Source: a bacterium
Lineage (GTDB): Bacteria > Patescibacteriota > Minisyncoccia > Moranbacterales > UBA2206
Reading direction: 5' to 3'
Length of the DNA: 36,056 bases
Assembly (NCBI GenBank): GCA_021779205.1
Contig: JAJYBE010000002.1
Span: forward strand, 1-36,056
Each line of letters begins with the position of its first letter. Position 1 is the stretch's first letter. Made by a program: the position numbers and the translations under genes. Shown here piece by piece: positions 17,250 through 23,745 of the stretch. Below the pieces are notes generated by a model that was not told where the DNA came from, ran no database searches, and saw only the letters and a list, made by a program, of their open reading frames with translations.

Positions 17250-17747
17250 ATGATCAAAAAAAAAGAAAAAAAAGAAAAAGGCTTTACACTCATAGAGATA
17301 TTGATTGTTGTGGCATTAATTGGTATTTTGAGTGTTGTTTCGATTACTTCAATGAAATCAGGGCAAGATCAAAATAAGCTTAAAGCAGCGCAGGCAGAAA
17401 CGGAATCGATTATAAAATTAGCGCAAAGTTATGCGCTTCAGGGTAAAAAGCAGGGAAATATTGTGCCAAAATATTATGGCGTTAAATTTTCAGTAGATGG
17501 AAAAAACTATTCTTTTTGCAGTAATTTGAATGATACCGATGTCGATTGCAACAATCTAATAGAAAACTATCAATTTAAAAATGGGGTGATGCTTAGTGCG
17601 GGACAGGGAACGCAAATATCTTTTGATATTCCTTATGGCAATTGTCGGTTAAGTTCAGCCAGCGATAACTTGACATTGACATTTAAATTTGACAATAATT
17701 CGCGAGGAATAATAGTCAACAAAGGCGGCGCAATTACGGAAAATTAA
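17250..17747 (+). CDS. Type IV pilin-like protein, GspH/FimT type (cassette 2)
   Basis: A 165-residue prepilin opening the second cassette. The leader MIKKKEKKEKG is cut after G11, followed by FTLIEILIVVALIGILSVV with glutamate at +5. QAETESIIKLAQSYALQGKK follows the helix, the usual GspH/FimT-like spine. It has three cysteines. The next gene begins directly after its stop (TAA then ATG), so translation is likely coupled. Its counterpart in cassette 1 is the protein at 13738. Confidence 0.87.
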   Translation: MIKKKEKKEKGFTLIEILIVVALIGILSVVSITSMKSGQDQNKLKAAQAETESIIKLAQSYALQGKKQGNIVPKYYGVKFSVDGKNYSFCSNLNDTDVDCNNLIENYQFKNGVMLSAGQGTQISFDIPYGNCRLSSASDNLTLTFKFDNNSRGIIVNKGGAITEN

Positions 17748-18311
17748 ATGAAAACAAGATTTATAAAATTAAAAAAATATGCAGCTTTTTCTTTTGTTGA
17801 AGTGATGCTTTCCGTGACAATATTATCAATTGGCATAGTTGGTGTGATGCCTTTATTTATTTCCAATTTGAGGGTTTCTATGGATAGCCGCGATCAGATT
17901 ATTGCCGATATGTTGGCGCAGGAAGGAACGGAATTAGTGCAGAGTTTGCGAGATAATAATTTAGTGAATGGGGCAGTCGGGGGAATTTTTGATGGCGCAA
18001 CATTTCCCGGCTCAAGTTCAAGTAATTGCAGAATCAGTTATGATACGGATAAAATAATTTGCGATGGAACATATCAACTTAATTTAGATGCAAATAAATT
18101 TTATACTCACAAAGCAGATACGGGAGCGGTTGCTACAAAATTTAAACGAAAAATAAGTGTGGCATATAGTCCAAACTCAGATAATACGAGTGCCACGAAA
18201 GCGGAAATTATAAGTATGACAATTTGGGGAAATGTTTTTCCGGATATAGGCAGTTGCAACGCAGGCAATAAATGCGCTTATACCAAGTTAATTTTAACCA
18301 AATGGAATTAA
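17748..18311 (+). CDS. Type IV pilin-like protein, PilV type (cassette 2)
   Basis: A 187-residue prepilin. The leader ends at A13 and the helix is FSFVEVMLSVTILSIGIVG with glutamate at +5. MLAQEGTELVQSLRDNN after the helix parallels NLAQEEIELVRNIRDNN in the cassette 1 protein at 14187. The mature part has four cysteines, including a CNAGNKC pair near the end. Its ATG touches the stop of the previous gene. Confidence 0.85.
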   Translation: MKTRFIKLKKYAAFSFVEVMLSVTILSIGIVGVMPLFISNLRVSMDSRDQIIADMLAQEGTELVQSLRDNNLVNGAVGGIFDGATFPGSSSSNCRISYDTDKIICDGTYQLNLDANKFYTHKADTGAVATKFKRKISVAYSPNSDNTSATKAEIISMTIWGNVFPDIGSCNAGNKCAYTKLILTKWN

Positions 18312-18313
18312 AG

Positions 18314-18862
18314 ATGCGAGAAAAAAATAAAAAGAAATATGCCGGTTTTTCTCTTTTGGAGATGGTTATCGCTATGAGTATTTTTGTTATAGTGGTAATG
18401 GTTGCGACGATTTCTTTTTCAAATGCTTTTTTTTCTGGACAAAAAACAGAAACAGTGCGAAAAAATTTGGAAAATGGCAGGGCGGCAATAGAAACAATGG
18501 CAAAAAATATTCGGATGAGCAGAAAACTTGTTGGAATAACGAATGGGATAAAGATGTTTAATAATTCTCAAGGAAAATGCATTGCGTATGTTTTTGGCAG
18601 TGGAAAATTGCAGAGTGTCGTTTATGCCCCTAGCGATATTGAAACAGACTCTACTTTTCCAACTTGCTCCGATCCTAATATGAGCAATGCTTCTGATTTG
18701 ATTTCATCCGGAGTCAGTGGTTCCTTTTCGATAGTCCAAACTTCAATAGTCACTCCTAAAAAAATAGGCAAGGCGACTATTTTGATAAAAATCGGAGCTG
18801 GCAGTAATATTCAGTATATGCAAACAACCGTTTCCTTTCGTGATTTTAGAGGTGTTTTATAA
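18314..18862 (+). CDS. Type IV pilin-like protein, PilW type (cassette 2)
   Basis: A 182-residue prepilin. Starting at 18314 gives MREKNKKKYAG and FSLLEMVIAMSIFVIVVMV, cut after G11 with glutamate at +5. Earlier in-frame ATGs (18302 and a longer one at 18272) would overlap the previous gene and lengthen the leader; 18314 is 2 bases past that gene's stop and is preferred. AIETMAKNIRMSRKL matches the cassette 1 PilW-like protein. The mature part has two cysteines. Confidence 0.84.
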   Translation: MREKNKKKYAGFSLLEMVIAMSIFVIVVMVATISFSNAFFSGQKTETVRKNLENGRAAIETMAKNIRMSRKLVGITNGIKMFNNSQGKCIAYVFGSGKLQSVVYAPSDIETDSTFPTCSDPNMSNASDLISSGVSGSFSIVQTSIVTPKKIGKATILIKIGAGSNIQYMQTTVSFRDFRGVL

Positions 18863-18880
18863 AGGTGGTTCAATAAAATT

Positions 18881-19303
18881 ATGTCAAAAAAGATAAAATA
18901 TAAAGCATCGGCGCTTGTCATCACGATGATAATTTTAGGAATTATGCTGGTTGCAGCTCTTTCCACTTCCATTGTCTCGATTCGAGAAAAAAAAGCATCA
19001 ATGGGCGAAAATATTTCCGGACAAGCCTTTCAAGATGCTCAAAGCGGAGTGGAATTGGTAATGCGAAATATTCTAACCGGAGGACTCACAACAGTTAATC
19101 AACTTTCTAATTGTGAAAAAAATATTTCATCTTCAAATTACGGGTTTATTATTGATGCTAGTGTTCCATATAATGTTGAGCTTGAAGATATTAGCGGCAA
19201 CAAAATAAATTGTGATTCTACGGCTCTGATTTCCAGTATTGCTTCGCTTAAATCAGCGGGAACTTCCGGCGATAGCCAAAGGGCGATTCAAGCAATAAGG
19301 TGA
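18881..19303 (+). CDS. PilX-like pilin protein (cassette 2)
   Basis: A 140-residue protein closing the second cassette. A basic leader ending at A9 precedes SALVITMIILGIMLVAALS, without glutamate at +5, as in PilX. Then SGQAFQDAQSGVELVMRNIL follows, the usual PilX-like segment. Only two cysteines. It is the short counterpart of the giant protein at 15239 and lacks its Cys-rich tail. The stop is TGA, followed by a probable terminator. Confidence 0.83.
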   Translation: MSKKIKYKASALVITMIILGIMLVAALSTSIVSIREKKASMGENISGQAFQDAQSGVELVMRNILTGGLTTVNQLSNCEKNISSSNYGFIIDASVPYNVELEDISGNKINCDSTALISSIASLKSAGTSGDSQRAIQAIR

Positions 19304-19334
19304 TATAAAACGCCGATAATGCGTGCATATAATT

Positions 19335-19361
19335 CGGTAATTTTGAGTTATCGTTTTTTTT
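19335..19361 (+). terminator. Probable intrinsic terminator after the pilin cassettes
   Basis: A six-pair stem CGGTAA / TTATCG (one G-T pair) with a 7-base loop, followed by eight T and, after GA, more T. It lies 30 bases past the last pilin gene and before the next promoter. Confidence 0.55.
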
Positions 19362-19440
19362 GATTTTTTTTATGCATTCTATCGCAGTTGTTTCTAGTAA
19401 AGTATTACAATTGATTATTGAACTTAGTGTAATCGGGCGT

Positions 19441-19469
19441 TTGACAAAAAGCGTGCTTAATGCTACAGT
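19441..19469 (+). promoter_or_regulatory. Sigma70-type promoter of the Wzz-like gene
   Basis: TTGACA (19441-19446), 17-base spacer, TACAGT (19464-19469). The expected start near 19476 leaves about 30 bases of leader before the ATG at 19506. Confidence 0.6.
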
Positions 19470-19505
19470 TAGCTGTTGAATTTTAATTATATTTAATGGA
19501 AAAAT

Positions 19506-20246
19506 ATGACATTGGAAATTTTTTTTAGATTGCTTAAAAACAATTTTAAAAATATCTTTTTAGTCGGGATATTTTTAGCAGCGGCATCTTTTGTCGTTTT
19601 AGTCTTCACGCAAAAGAATTATCGCGCCAGCACCGATCTTTTGCTTGTGCAAAATCAACAAGCGACAAGTGATTATTACGCATTGTCAAAATCAACGGAT
19701 TATTTGAGTGGAATTTTAATGGAAGCGGTGTATAGTGAAAAATTCTTGGAAGAAATTAAAAATGCTAATCTTGTTTCAACTAATTTTTTACCGACCAATG
19801 AAGCTGATCGCTTAAAAGAATGGCAAAGAATTGTGAAGTTGAAAAAAAATGCCAATGTTGGAATTATTACAGTGGATGTTTACGCTGATTCGCAAAAACA
19901 AGGAACGGAAGTTTCTAATGCGATAGTGAGTGTGCTGACTAATAAATATTCTCTTTTTTTGGGACAAGGGCAGAATATTGAAATTCGAGTCCTTAGCGGT
20001 CCGATTGTGGAAAAAAATCCAAGCGTCATTCAAATTTTGGCAGTTGTTTTTGGCGGTTTTATTATCGGATTCATATTGGCATTCATGTTTTTTTATTATA
20101 AGTCCGAACAAGCTGAAAAAGGAAGCGGTTTTGATATTTTTGGTAAAAATACTTTTACGCGTAATTTTTCCGGTAATGATAAAAAAAATGATTATTTTGA
20201 TGAAAAGGGTGATTATTGGAAAAGTAAATTGGCAGAAAAAAACTAG
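19506..20246 (+). CDS. Wzz-like polysaccharide chain-length/co-polymerase protein
   Basis: A 246-residue protein of the Wzz/capsular polysaccharide biosynthesis type. There is one membrane segment near the N-terminus (about 18-36) and a second near residues 170-197, with an external domain between them starting YRASTDLLLVQ. The SGPIVEKNPSV segment just before the second membrane segment has the proline-rich character of Wzz proteins. The C-terminal 50 residues are charged and cytoplasmic; no tyrosine-kinase domain is attached. Its natural partners, the O-antigen-ligase-like protein and glycosyltransferase, lie beyond a three-gene insert. Confidence 0.78.
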   Translation: MTLEIFFRLLKNNFKNIFLVGIFLAAASFVVLVFTQKNYRASTDLLLVQNQQATSDYYALSKSTDYLSGILMEAVYSEKFLEEIKNANLVSTNFLPTNEADRLKEWQRIVKLKKNANVGIITVDVYADSQKQGTEVSNAIVSVLTNKYSLFLGQGQNIEIRVLSGPIVEKNPSVIQILAVVFGGFIIGFILAFMFFYYKSEQAEKGSGFDIFGKNTFTRNFSGNDKKNDYFDEKGDYWKSKLAEKN

Positions 20247-20297
20247 AAATAATTGTTTTTTGTCCAGTTTCGTTTTTTCGAAATTGGCATAAGATGG

Positions 20298-20311
20298 TTA
20301 TGGAATGTTCG
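20298..20311 (+). promoter_or_regulatory. Shared leader motif, copy 1
   Basis: TTATGGAATGTTCG lies 42 bases before the ATG of the lipoprotein-like gene and matches 13 of 14 bases at 23083-23096, upstream of the other end of the same island. It may mark a common promoter or operator. Confidence 0.4.
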
Positions 20312-20353
20312 TTAAAAATTAAATGATGTTAAGTTAAAAAGGAGGAATGGCAG

Positions 20354-21178
20354 ATGAGAAAAATTCAAGAAATAGTATCGGTTGTTGTGGTAGCTGCCAT
20401 TTTTTCAAGTTGTGCGGCTACGAATATGAGGTTTAATGGGAATTTCAGCCAAGCTAATTTAAATATCCCAAAGGAGTATATGAAAAATTATGCTAACAAG
20501 GATATTTCAAAGATTGTGCTCGGTGATTTACTCATTGAGCCTTTTGACTCGGTGGGAGTTAAGGAGACCCCCGCACTTTTGCGGGGTGAGTTTAGCGTAT
20601 ATAAAGTACCATTTCCATTTCCTGAGGAGCTTAAAAATGAACGGTACATACCAGAAAGAATTAAGTGGTATGCAATTGTTCTGTCTCAAGGATTTGAATA
20701 TTTGGGGCAGTTGGTGGCATTTGGCGATGGCGAAACGGAGCTTTTAGTTGATATTGCTAAGGCATTGAAAAATGCTAAGGCATTGCTTTTATCGACAATG
20801 GCTGAAAAAGTTTATAGCATTAAGTTGGATGCGAAAGGTGTTAATGTCGATCGCGGAAGGCTAATGGCAGATGTGGCTTATCGGAAAGATTTGATTGAGA
20901 AATATGGCACCAATCTTTCGGAATTTAGGCCTTCGAATAAGCTAATCAATGAGATTAGCAAGTGGAATCGATTTGATTCTCCACGGGGATATATCTTAAC
21001 TCCGCTTGATGAAAAACGATTTGACGAAATAGTTTCAATTAACCCAGGGTACACCTATTCTCAGAGATTGGTTGGGCAGCCTTGGGTAATTTCGACCAAT
21101 CCAATCGGTATGATTTTACAAGATGTTATTGCAAATAATGTTGGTGCCGCTATGGGATCGCCCAACATGAAATGGTGA
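20354..21178 (+). CDS. Putative lipoprotein of unknown function (island gene 1)
   Basis: A 274-residue protein. The N-terminus has two basic residues, a hydrophobic stretch (IVSVVVVAAIF) and a lipobox-like IFSSC with cysteine 20, so it may be lipid-anchored outside the cell; otherwise it has a plain signal peptide. The mature part is soluble, mixed helix and strand, and no family was recognised. A strong SD (AAGGAGG, 20339-20345) sits 8 bases before the ATG, unlike nearly all other genes in the window. The LysM gene follows 40 bases downstream, also with a strong SD, so the two probably form an operon. Confidence 0.72.
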   Translation: MRKIQEIVSVVVVAAIFSSCAATNMRFNGNFSQANLNIPKEYMKNYANKDISKIVLGDLLIEPFDSVGVKETPALLRGEFSVYKVPFPFPEELKNERYIPERIKWYAIVLSQGFEYLGQLVAFGDGETELLVDIAKALKNAKALLLSTMAEKVYSIKLDAKGVNVDRGRLMADVAYRKDLIEKYGTNLSEFRPSNKLINEISKWNRFDSPRGYILTPLDEKRFDEIVSINPGYTYSQRLVGQPWVISTNPIGMILQDVIANNVGAAMGSPNMKW

Positions 21179-21218
21179 TCAAATCAAAAAACTAAACTAA
21201 TACAGCAGGAGGATAAGC

Positions 21219-22859
21219 ATGAAAAAAATTAAAAGTTTTCTGATTATGGCAATCCTGCTGTGTATCGCTTGGCCAGCTCAGGCTAAGATATATACAGTAG
21301 TGCCGGGAGATACGCTCGGCAGAATTGCCAAGGCTAATGGATCTTCCATTTTCGAGCTTGCTCGGATCAATGGAATCAAGAATGTTAATATTATTATGGT
21401 CGATCAAAAAATAGAGGTTCCTGAAAAGGGAACTGAAAAAAATGATCGACGGAAAGTGTTTGCCGTGGGTCTTGGATATGCTCATGTATATAGACATGAA
21501 ATGGGTAATCCGTTTGCGCCTCGAGTGAATGGGGTGCAGAAAAAGCTGACCGCAAAGGAATACGCTCGTCACATGAGTAATATCATGAGACATGGCGTTT
21601 CACAAGAAGGTGCGCGGTCTATTTTGGCCGCAAAAGAAAATAACCTCTGCGCAGGAGATATTTACTTGCCAGATGGAACGATTGTAAAATCCGTTTCGTT
21701 TAGAAAGAATAAAGTTTGGACGGGCGGAGTTTTGATTGAGGTTAAATCCGGCGGAATCCATGCCAAGTTATGGAGGGCATGGACAGGTGAGATTATATTG
21801 GACGCACTGAACTGCGGAAATTATATCAGTCCTCGCGAGGTTTATGTGCCCAAGGGCAATCAAACCGTAGAGCAACAGGTAGAAGCTCAGCAGGAAAAAT
21901 CAACACCTGTTATTTTTCCGGAAATGACAGAAGCAGAAACTGAGAAACCTCCTTGCTCCAAGTGTCATGATGATTTGGAAACTGACACTGGAGTTTATTT
22001 AAGCAGTGGATTAGGAGGAGGAAAAGGCTCTATTAGAGGAAAAGGGGTTTTCGGCGAAATGATTTATTGGAAAAATTTTGCAGAAGATTGTTCCTCTGAA
22101 TATTATTGGGGGCTTGGTATATTGGGAAGCCTCTATGAGTATAATCTTTCCGATCTTCCAAGTCAGGGAGACGGTGGTCGTTTTGCCGGTCAGTTCGGAA
22201 TCAAGAGAGTTTGGGCTGACAAGGAAACCGGATTAGCTCGTCAGTGGATAGTCAAAGGGCGAGCGGGGTTTGAGCGGTCGCATTGGGAAAATCCCGATCG
22301 CGACTGGCATATTAACCAAGTTGGACCGGTTATTGGTGAATATGCGGAGTATCGCCGAGAACTGGTCTATGACACACTGTGGGGATTTGTCACGGTGGAA
22401 AGTTGGTTAGGACTTGGCAATCAAAGCATCGGAAGTAGTTTTTCCGATACAAGTCCGTCATCAAGAACCTATACCGAAGCCTTGGTAGGGCTCGACTATA
22501 AATTTGCTCGCACTTGGGTGTTGCGCGGATATGCCGGTCTTGATTATGAAGGCTGGGATTATTGGATGCCGGGAGTGGCCGGTGCTGAAGTTCGCCATGA
22601 GTTAAAAAATGATTGGGGAACGGTAGCACTGGGTGTGCAGGCAAAAATATATTCTGCGATAAATCCGGTGGGGCTGTTGTGTGTCAAATGGGAAATTACC
22701 AAACCAATTGAAAAGTGGTATGACAACCATCGGCAAAATGAAGTGAAATTGGTTGGCTATGGAATCGGTGGAAATCAATTTCAAAAAACCACCAAACAAA
22801 AAACCAACCAAGCGGATCATATGAAGGAAGTTATGAACTCCATAAGTTGTAAAAGGTAG
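21219..22859 (+). CDS. Secreted LysM protein with possible beta-barrel C-terminus (island gene 2)
   Basis: A 546-residue exported protein. The signal peptide (1-22) ends in AQA, and a single LysM peptidoglycan-binding domain (24-68) follows at once (YTVVPGDTLGRIAK ... QKIEVPE). Residues about 75-205 form a domain not recognised, with KLTAKEYARHMSNIM. A linker with CSKCHDD follows near 245-252. The last 290 residues alternate hydrophobic and polar residues with many Trp and Tyr (EYYWGLGILGSLYEY, TYTEALVGLDYKF, TWVLRGYAGLDY), the look of amphipathic beta strands, perhaps an outer-membrane-like barrel. SD AGGAGG is at 21207-21212. Base composition is richer in G+C than its surroundings: one 60-base line at 22261 is about 55% G+C. 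Confidence 0.78.
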   Translation: MKKIKSFLIMAILLCIAWPAQAKIYTVVPGDTLGRIAKANGSSIFELARINGIKNVNIIMVDQKIEVPEKGTEKNDRRKVFAVGLGYAHVYRHEMGNPFAPRVNGVQKKLTAKEYARHMSNIMRHGVSQEGARSILAAKENNLCAGDIYLPDGTIVKSVSFRKNKVWTGGVLIEVKSGGIHAKLWRAWTGEIILDALNCGNYISPREVYVPKGNQTVEQQVEAQQEKSTPVIFPEMTEAETEKPPCSKCHDDLETDTGVYLSSGLGGGKGSIRGKGVFGEMIYWKNFAEDCSSEYYWGLGILGSLYEYNLSDLPSQGDGGRFAGQFGIKRVWADKETGLARQWIVKGRAGFERSHWENPDRDWHINQVGPVIGEYAEYRRELVYDTLWGFVTVESWLGLGNQSIGSSFSDTSPSSRTYTEALVGLDYKFARTWVLRGYAGLDYEGWDYWMPGVAGAEVRHELKNDWGTVALGVQAKIYSAINPVGLLCVKWEITKPIEKWYDNHRQNEVKLVGYGIGGNQFQKTTKQKTNQADHMKEVMNSISCKR

Positions 22860-23032
22860 TGGAATTTAATTTCCAAAACTTTAATTAGTTTTATTTAATT
22901 ATTCCACTGCCGAGAGGGTGGTTGAGCGTTCACACTGTCTGCAATATTTTGCAGGCTTTGAATGAATTGCGGGGATGATGAAGATAAAACGTATTAAATT
23001 TTTTGTGAAAAAATTCCTTGTGAAAAATTTAT

Positions 23033-23070
23033 CCATCGTTTGAAAATATTTAGGTATTGACAAACGATGG
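23033..23070. repeat. Perfect 10-base inverted repeat across a -35 element
   Basis: CCATCGTTTG (23033-23042) and CAAACGATGG (23061-23070) are exact reverse complements 18 bases apart. The right arm overlaps the TTGACA at 23057. The centre-to-centre distance of 28 bases is near three helical turns, so a dimeric repressor site is possible. Confidence 0.6.
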
Positions 23071-23086
23071 CGAATTGATATATTAT
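23057..23086 (+). promoter_or_regulatory. Sigma70-type promoter of island gene 3
   Basis: TTGACA (23057-23062), 18-base spacer, TATTAT (23081-23086). The -10 runs into the shared motif TTATGAAATGTTCG (23083-23096). The leader is about 60 bases. Confidence 0.65.
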
Positions 23087-23153
23087 GAAATGTTCGAGTA
23101 AGCATTGTGCTTCTCGACAAAAATAGAACCTTTAAAAAGGAAGGAGCGGAGTA

Positions 23154-23570
23154 ATGAAAAATATCATGATGAGTTTATTGATGGCAATTGCCATCACGGT
23201 AATCGCCGGTGTCGCTCACGCGACGCCAATTATGATTAACACGGATATAACCATCAGTGCCGATGATAACGCGGTTGTGACGGTTTCAGGGACAACGCGT
23301 CTTGTTAGAGCGGTTCAATATTGCTCGGATGAAGTAAATAATGAGATAGGGTGTCCCAAAAATGTTGTAACCCCATTGAAAAACAACAGCTTTCAATTGG
23401 ATATTGAAGGACTGCAGGCTAAACAGAATGTTTTCAACCTGCAGTATGAGAAATATAATGACTGGCTCTGGATTCCCAGCGCCAGAGTAAAAATCGGGAA
23501 AAACCTCAAGCTCATCAGGCTTGGGGGTGGTGCCGGAATTCAGTACACAGGGCCCATCCCCACCAAATGA
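23154..23570 (+). CDS. Small secreted protein of unknown function (island gene 3)
   Basis: A 138-residue exported protein. The signal peptide (1-23) ends in AHA. The mature part begins with beta-rich sequence (TDITISADDNAVVTVSG), carries two cysteines 11 residues apart (about 58-69) that could form a disulfide, and ends with Gly-rich LGGGAGIQYTGPIPTK. No family was recognised. A strong SD-like purine run (AAGGAG, 23141-23146) lies 7 bases before the ATG. It has its own promoter and is followed by a strong terminator, so it can be expressed alone. Confidence 0.72.
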   Translation: MKNIMMSLLMAIAITVIAGVAHATPIMINTDITISADDNAVVTVSGTTRLVRAVQYCSDEVNNEIGCPKNVVTPLKNNSFQLDIEGLQAKQNVFNLQYEKYNDWLWIPSARVKIGKNLKLIRLGGGAGIQYTGPIPTK

Positions 23571-23572
23571 AA

Positions 23573-23584
23573 ACCCGGCCGGGT
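23573..23584. repeat. GC-rich 12-base palindrome after island gene 3
   Basis: ACCCGGCCGGGT is a perfect palindrome 3 bases past the stop. It could fold in the mRNA end or mark a binding site. The composition contrasts with the AT-rich surroundings. Confidence 0.5.
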
Positions 23585-23649
23585 GCTGTTTCATGATCCG
23601 GCCATAACTTTCAATTTTTAACCCGGACTGTTCAGTGAATAGTTCGGTC

Positions 23650-23692
23650 CAAGCCCCAAAAACCTAATGGTTTTTGGGGCTTGATTTTTTTT
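23650..23692 (+). terminator. Strong intrinsic terminator closing the island
   Basis: A perfect 15-base stem (CAAGCCCCAAAAACC / GGTTTTTGGGGCTTG) with a TAAT loop, followed by A and eight T. It is the clearest terminator of the window. Confidence 0.92.
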
Positions 23693-23709
23693 GGGAAATA
23701 TGCTATGAT
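23681..23709 (+). promoter_or_regulatory. Promoter of the O-antigen-ligase-like gene, overlapping the terminator
   Basis: TTGATT (23681-23686), 17-base spacer, extended -10 TGCTATGAT (-10 at 23704-23709). The -35 lies within the last stem bases and T run of the terminator. The expected leader is about 30 bases. Confidence 0.6.
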
Positions 23710-23745
23710 AGCGAGTTGTGAAAATAACAAGAATAGCACGAATTT

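Larger units (their letters stand above)
22860..23153 (+). promoter_or_regulatory. Intergenic region with stem-loops and promoter ahead of island gene 3
   Basis: The first part holds an 8-base inverted repeat AGTGGAAT / ATTCCACT (22858-22865, 22901-22908) and a tight hairpin GTCTGCAA-TATT-TTGCAGGC (22937-22956), neither with a proper T run. A direct repeat TTGTGAAAAAATT / TTGTGAAAAATTT occurs at 23003-23015 and 23018-23030. A promoter and operator-like inverted repeat follow and are listed separately. Confidence 0.5.

Noticed and set aside
20247..23745. Insertion-sequence or integrase origin for the three-gene island
   Set aside because: No transposase, integrase, terminal inverted repeats or target duplication could be found at the edges; only composition and SD use mark it.
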